Positions 14,609 through 17,601 of a stretch of 17,601 nt of DNA are shown piece by piece (within the stretch, counting starts at the first letter, position 1; each line of letters opens with the position of its first letter). The DNA is taken from positions 1-17,601 of the forward strand of contig DAHWHT010000015.1 in NCBI GenBank assembly GCA_027335515.1, read 5' to 3'. The translations under genes and the position numbers were made by a program. The notes beneath the pieces were generated by a model. It worked only from the letters and a program-made list of their open reading frames with translations. It made no database searches and was not told the origin of the DNA. Source of the DNA: Clostridia bacterium. Lineage in GTDB: Bacteria > Bacillota_E > RBS10-35 > JAJYVN01.

Positions 14609-15040
14609 TCATGCGCCGCGGCGCAGGCGCCAGACCGTGATCCTTGTGCTCAGATGCACCCGGGAGCGGGTATGCACCGGCGCGGCGCCGCCGAGGGTCG
14701 CTCCGACCATCCCGCCCATGCCGCCCCCCATCAAGACCATGCTCCAGTCCATGGCGTGGAGGTGACCAGGTCCAAAGACGGCCACCGCCGCAGCAGCGGC
14801 TGTGGCACCCGCGACCCCCCCGAGCCCTCCGCCGGCCATGCCCGCCATCATGGCCCACATGCGCGTCTCCTCCCGGTTGCCCGCGGCACCCGACGGTATC
14901 CGCATGCCACCATAACCGGCCAGCCCCGCCGCCAGCAGTGTGCCCAGACCTTGGCCCGAGAAGCGCAGATCGACAAGACCGCCCAGGAGGGAGCCGACAG
15001 ACGTACCCGCGACGGCGATGCGCGCGAACCGCTGGAACAT
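14609..15040 (-). CDS. Gly/Met-rich small membrane protein of the cop locus
   Basis: I do not recognise a named family. The 143-residue protein has about four hydrophobic segments (roughly 8-24, 31-47, 62-90 and 100-120). It is very rich in Gly, Ala and Met, with GxxxG-type packing motifs such as 'GGGLGGVAGAT' and 'MGGGMGGMVGATLGG', nine or more methionines in the second half and two histidines in 'GPGHLHAMDW' (H93, H95). These Met/His residues could bind Cu(I), but that is inference. The ATG at 15040 is fixed by GGCGGAGGTG at about 8 nt; the frame further upstream is low-complexity. It ends 53 nt before the csoR start, with the csoR promoter in the gap, and is divergent from the copper-storage gene. 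Confidence 0.7.
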   Translation of the reverse strand: MFQRFARIAVAGTSVGSLLGGLVDLRFSGQGLGTLLAAGLAGYGGMRIPSGAAGNREETRMWAMMAGMAGGGLGGVAGATAAAAAVAVFGPGHLHAMDWSMVLMGGGMGGMVGATLGGAAPVHTRSRVHLSTRITVWRLRRGA

Positions 15041-15404
15041 ACGAGTGCACCTCCGCCCGCCACCCGCTCCCACGCCTATGCGGCCGGGGGAGGGGCACAG
15101 TCTTACCGGCGGCGGCCGCACTTCGGCCTTTGCGGGTGACCTCGGTCCTCTCGCGGCCCCTCGCCATGGCGCACACGGGCCACCCCGCACCCCACCTGTT
15201 GCGCTGAGGGTGGTCGACGGACCTGCGCGGGCAACGGCACCGGGACAGGTCCGTCTGAACCCAGCGTGCGGGCGTCAACGGTTTCCAGCGTCGGGACGGC
15301 ACCGGCGGCGCGTCCCCACGGTCCCGCAGACGGCCCCGCACGTGGTATTGCGTCCGCGGTCATCGGACACCGTAACCGGATCATCGGCGAGGGGAGTCGT
15401 TGTC
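15041..15404. other. Divergent regulatory region between the membrane-protein and copper-storage genes
   Basis: This 364-bp stretch contains no convincing gene. It must hold the promoters of the minus-strand membrane protein and the plus-strand copper-storage gene. A perfect 10-bp inverted repeat lies at 15217-15256. Possible -10-like hexamers exist but none is paired with a good -35. Confidence 0.5.
15217..15256. repeat. Perfect 10-bp inverted repeat upstream of the copper-storage gene
   Basis: GACGGACCTG (15217-15226) and CAGGTCCGTC (15247-15256) are exact reverse complements separated by 20 nt. It lies 148 nt upstream of the copper-storage start. It could be a pair of half-sites two turns apart or a leader hairpin. 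Confidence 0.55.
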
Positions 15405-15743
15405 ATGGACATGAGGTACCAGTCTTGCATCCGGGCCTGCCAGGCGTGCGAAGAGGCGTGCGAGCACTGCACGACGGCCTGTCTCCAGGAGTCGGACGTG
15501 GCCAAACGCACGCGTTGCATCGAAACCCTGCGGGACTGCGCGGACGTGTGCGCGTCGTCCGCACGGTGGATGAGCCGGGGCAGCCGCTTTGCGCAAGAAC
15601 TTTGCGGCGTCTGCGCAGATGTTTGTGATGCCTGCGCCTCCGAATGCGAGCGCTTTCCGCAAGATCACTGCCGGCACTGTGCGGACGCCTGCCGCAAATG
15701 CGCTCAGGAATGCCACGCCATGGCCGGCAAGGTGACCGTCTGA
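15405..15743 (+). CDS. Four-helix-bundle copper-storage protein (Csp3/DUF326-like)
   Basis: The 112-residue protein contains 19 cysteines, most in CxxC or CxxxC heptad-like spacing along four predicted helices: residues 8-26, 38-49, 67-81 and 89-103. This pattern is that of the Csp family, where cysteines line the core of a four-helix bundle and bind many Cu(I) ions. There is no signal peptide, so it is a cytosolic Csp3-type protein and not an exported Csp1. It probably buffers Cu(I) alongside the CsoR/CopA/CopZ system encoded divergently. The ATG at 15405 is preceded by GAGGGGAG at about 9 nt. The internal ATG at 15411 gives a nearly identical product. A long hairpin follows 25 nt after the stop. 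Confidence 0.88.
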   Translation: MDMRYQSCIRACQACEEACEHCTTACLQESDVAKRTRCIETLRDCADVCASSARWMSRGSRFAQELCGVCADVCDACASECERFPQDHCRHCADACRKCAQECHAMAGKVTV

Positions 15744-15767
15744 GGACGGGCCGCCGACATCGTTGAT

Positions 15768-15811
15768 CACCTTGGGCGGGGGAACACCTGAAGGGCTCCC
15801 CGCCCAAGGTG
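15768..15811 (+). terminator. Very stable hairpin after the copper-storage gene
   Basis: ACCTTGGGCGGGG (15769-15781) and CCCCGCCCAAGGT (15798-15810) form a perfect 13-bp stem, extended by a C-G pair at 15768/15811, around a 16-nt loop. It follows the copper-storage gene by 25 nt. There is no T-run on the plus strand; it probably terminates or protects the transcript. A second small perfect hairpin, CACCGCG-GCA-CGCGGTG, lies at 15821-15837. Confidence 0.6.
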
Positions 15812-15894
15812 GCCTCGATACACCGCGGCACGCGGTGCACGCCAATTCCCCTACCTCGTCCGGGCCACCAGCCGCGCCCCGAGGATCGCTAGCT

Positions 15895-15913
15895 CTGCCC
15901 TTTGCCCACAAGT
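15895..15913 (+). repeat. Left terminal inverted repeat of a Tn5/IS50-type IS
   Basis: CTGCCCTTTGCCCACAAGT matches the Tn5 outside end CTGACTCTTATACACAAGT at 13 of 19 positions, including the first three bases and the whole CACAAGT end that the transposase contacts. It lies 41 nt upstream of the transposase start, the expected place. The matching right end is outside the window. The bases before it (15886-15894, TCGCTAGCT) would be the 9-bp target duplication if the element transposed like IS50. Confidence 0.65.
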
Positions 15914-15919
15914 GAACGC

Positions 15920-15948
15920 TTGACAAGCAGCGTTGTAGCGTCTACGGT
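15920..15948 (+). promoter_or_regulatory. Transposase promoter inside the IS left end
   Basis: TTGACA (15920-15925, perfect -35) and TACGGT (15943-15948) are separated by 17 bp. The expected start of transcription (about 15954-15956) coincides with the ATG at 15955, so the message would be leaderless. Confidence 0.6.
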
Positions 15949-15954
15949 GCGAGC

Positions 15955-17601
15955 ATGGCACCGCAGCGGGTCAGCCTCCAGCGGCTTTCGCAGGCCGATG
16001 CGGTCGACGCGGTGCGCCGCTCGATCGACTCCGACCCCGAGATGCACCGGACCGAGCTGGCCGACCGCCTGTGCGAGGCGTTTGAGTTTATCGACCCTCT
16101 GGGGCGTCGGCGCCGGACCGGTTGTTTGAAGGCGCTTCGAACCTTGGAGGCGAAGGGCTGCTTCAGGCTGCCGCCACCGCGCACCAAGACGGCGCTGGGC
16201 CGGCCGCGCCGCTTGGGTAGCGCCGTGCCTCCGCCCGCAGGCGTCCCCCCTACGGCTGGAGAGATCCGCTCCCTGACGTTGGTCTTGGTGGAGACCGAGG
16301 AACAGTTGCGGATCTGGAACGAGTTGTTCGAGACCGAACATCCCCGCGGCGCGGGGCCTTTGGTGGGGCGACAACTCCGTTACTTGATCGGCTCGGAGCA
16401 CGGGTGGTTGGGCGGCGCGGCCTTCGCCTCGGCCGCCCTGCACCTGCAAGATCGCGACCGCTGGATCGGCTGGAACCAAGAGCAGCGCTTGGAGCGTCTG
16501 GACCGTGTGCTGGGTCTGAGCCGCTACTTGATTCGGCCGTCGGTGGACTGTCACAATCTGGCCTCGCACGTCTTGGGTCTCGTGCTGAGGCGACTGCCGC
16601 AGGATTTTGAACGCTGCTACGGGTATGCGCCCTGGCTGGTCGAGACGTTCGTCGATGAGAGTCGTCATACCGGGACCTGCTATCGGGCGGCCAACTGGAC
16701 ACGGATCGGTCGTACCGAAGGCGGACGCCGCCGGCAGCGGGGCCGGCGCCGCGGTGAGACGAAGAAGGCGATCTATGTCTATCCGCTGGTGGACGACTTC
16801 CGGCTGCGCATGGGTGTACCGCTGCGTCGGGGTCTTGGGCCGTTGTCCTTGGATGCCGGCCTGGAGGGGGAACAGTGGGCGGAGTATGAGTTCGGCGGCG
16901 CCCCCCTGGGCGATCGCCGCCTCAGCCGCCGGTTGGTCGTAAGCGCCGCCGCCCAAGCAGAGAACCCTGGCCGCGCCTTTTGCGGCCTGGAACGAGGAAG
17001 CGATGCCATGATCAAGGGCCATTATCGCTTCATTGAGCAGCCGGAGACGGGCGAATCCGCGGTCACCGCGGAGAACATCCTGTTGCCTCATCGGGAGCAA
17101 ACGCTGCGGCGCATGCAGGCGCACAAGACCGTCCTGTGCATTCAGGATGGCACCGATCTGAATTACAATGGTCTGGCGCAGTGTGAAGACTTGGGCCTGA
17201 TCGGCAAGAATCAGACAAAGGCCACAACCCGCGGGCTGCATCTGCATTCCACGCTGGCGGTAACCGACGACGGTCTCCCCCTGGGCGTGCTGCGCGCGGC
17301 GTGCACGGCGCCCGCAGCCAAGGACGCCGAGGACAAGAGAACGCCGGCAGAGATCACGATCGAGGAGAAGAAGACCCACAGCTGGATTGAGGGCCTTCGG
17401 GATTGCACGACGGTCGCCGCCACGATGCCTCAGACCAAGATCGTCTGCGTGATGGACCGTGAGGCCGACTTCTTTGAGCTCTTTGACGCCTGGCGTGCAG
17501 AGCCGCGGACCGACCTCTTGGTCCGAGCCGACCACGATCGTTGCACGATGGAAGATCGGAAGCTGTTCGCCGCCGTCAAAGCGTGCGAGCCGCAGTTGCG
17601 G
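15955..17601 (+). CDS. DUF4338-Tn5-type transposase fusion, C-terminus outside window
   Basis: A single open frame of 549 codons runs to the window edge. Residues ~95-265 form a DUF4338 domain, recognised by 'LRYLIGSEHGWLGGAAFASAALHLQDRDRWIGW' and 'WLVETFVDESRHTGTCYRAANW'. DUF4338 is the conserved domain of DruA in Druantia phage-defence systems and is also found beside transposases. From about residue 303 it becomes a Tn5-like transposase. The DNA-binding domain 'EQWAEYEFGGAPLGDRRLSRRLV' is followed by the DDE nuclease core with D398 in 'IQDGTDLNY' (Tn5 D97), then 'GLHLHSTLAVTDDGLPLGVL' and D501 in 'MDREADFFELF' (Tn5 D188). The third acid (Tn5 E326) lies beyond the window. The N-terminal ~95 residues look like a small helical DNA-binding region. 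The ATG at 15955 has no ribosome-binding site but sits at the predicted transcription start. Confidence 0.85.
   Translation, partial: MAPQRVSLQRLSQADAVDAVRRSIDSDPEMHRTELADRLCEAFEFIDPLGRRRRTGCLKALRTLEAKGCFRLPPPRTKTALGRPRRLGSAVPPPAGVPPTAGEIRSLTLVLVETEEQLRIWNELFETEHPRGAGPLVGRQLRYLIGSEHGWLGGAAFASAALHLQDRDRWIGWNQEQRLERLDRVLGLSRYLIRPSVDCHNLASHVLGLVLRRLPQDFERCYGYAPWLVETFVDESRHTGTCYRAANWTRIGRTEGGRRRQRGRRRGETKKAIYVYPLVDDFRLRMGVPLRRGLGPLSLDAGLEGEQWAEYEFGGAPLGDRRLSRRLVVSAAAQAENPGRAFCGLERGSDAMIKGHYRFIEQPETGESAVTAENILLPHREQTLRRMQAHKTVLCIQDGTDLNYNGLAQCEDLGLIGKNQTKATTRGLHLHSTLAVTDDGLPLGVLRAACTAPAAKDAEDKRTPAEITIEEKKTHSWIEGLRDCTTVAATMPQTKIVCVMDREADFFELFDAWRAEPRTDLLVRADHDRCTMEDRKLFAAVKACEPQLR

Larger units (their letters stand above)
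15895..17601 (+). mobile_element. Insertion sequence, IS4 family (IS50/Tn5-like), left part
   Basis: The element begins at the left terminal repeat and continues past the end of the window, with at least 1.7 kb visible. Inside are a promoter (TTGACA/TACGGT) and one long transposase frame with an extra N-terminal DUF4338 domain. The part seen carries no stop codon or frameshift, so the element may be active. It sits right after the copper-storage gene's hairpin and marks a likely boundary of the copper block. Confidence 0.8.

Noticed and set aside
15889..17535. A 548-codon open frame on the minus strand in the IS region
   Set aside because: It is the antisense of the DUF4338-transposase frame, whose catalytic motifs are on the plus strand.

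Overview
The DNA is GC-rich (roughly two thirds G+C by eye), densely coded and mostly preceded by strong Shine-Dalgarno sequences of the GGAGG type. The mix of genes suggests a high-GC, thermophile- or soil-type bacterium, possibly a deep-branching Bacillota such as the Symbiobacteriia/Thermaerobacter groups. It includes a CsoR-CopA-CopZ copper set, a Csp3-like copper-storage protein, a small lipoprotein of Bacillus-like character, a membrane-anchored rusticyanin/sulfocyanin-like cupredoxin and an orphan SelD. The taxonomic placement is inference from gene content; there is no rRNA or tRNA in the window.

Layout. Positions 1-524 (minus) hold a two-gene module: a DUF4258 protein followed by a YgiT/MqsA-type zinc-finger protein cut by the window edge, a likely toxin-antitoxin pair. 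Positions 905-1333 hold a small orphan gene closed by a good intrinsic terminator. Positions 1334-2108 are essentially gene-free, with odd repeats. Positions 2109-4247 encode a CPA2 cation/proton antiporter fused to two universal-stress-protein-like domains. A sulfur/selenium block follows. On the minus strand lie a LysR regulator, a DsrE-like protein and a sulfide:quinone oxidoreductase-like flavoprotein; divergently, on the plus strand, lie selD and a NifS-like cysteine desulfurase. The two arms share a short promoter region with overlapping promoter elements and a T-N11-A LysR box. Next (9440-10383) are a SHOCT-domain membrane peptide and a Met-rich, membrane-anchored blue-copper protein, overlapping by ATGA.

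The right part is a copper-handling block. On the minus strand are a Gly/Met-rich membrane protein, csoR, copA and copZ, then a separate small lipoprotein gene. Divergently on the plus strand is a 19-cysteine four-helix-bundle copper-storage protein. A strong sigma-A-type promoter and dyad operator sit at csoR. The likely flow is: CsoR senses Cu(I), CopZ carries it, CopA exports it, Csp3-like protein buffers it in the cytosol, and the cupredoxin uses or binds it outside.

The window ends inside an insertion sequence. A left terminal repeat resembling the Tn5 outside end is followed by one uninterrupted reading frame of at least 549 codons. It joins a DUF4338 domain (known from the Druantia defence protein DruA) to a Tn5/IS50-type transposase domain. 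This fusion, the selD-nifS/SQR-DsrE block and the promoter-start-codon geometry of csoR and the transposase are the most interesting parts.
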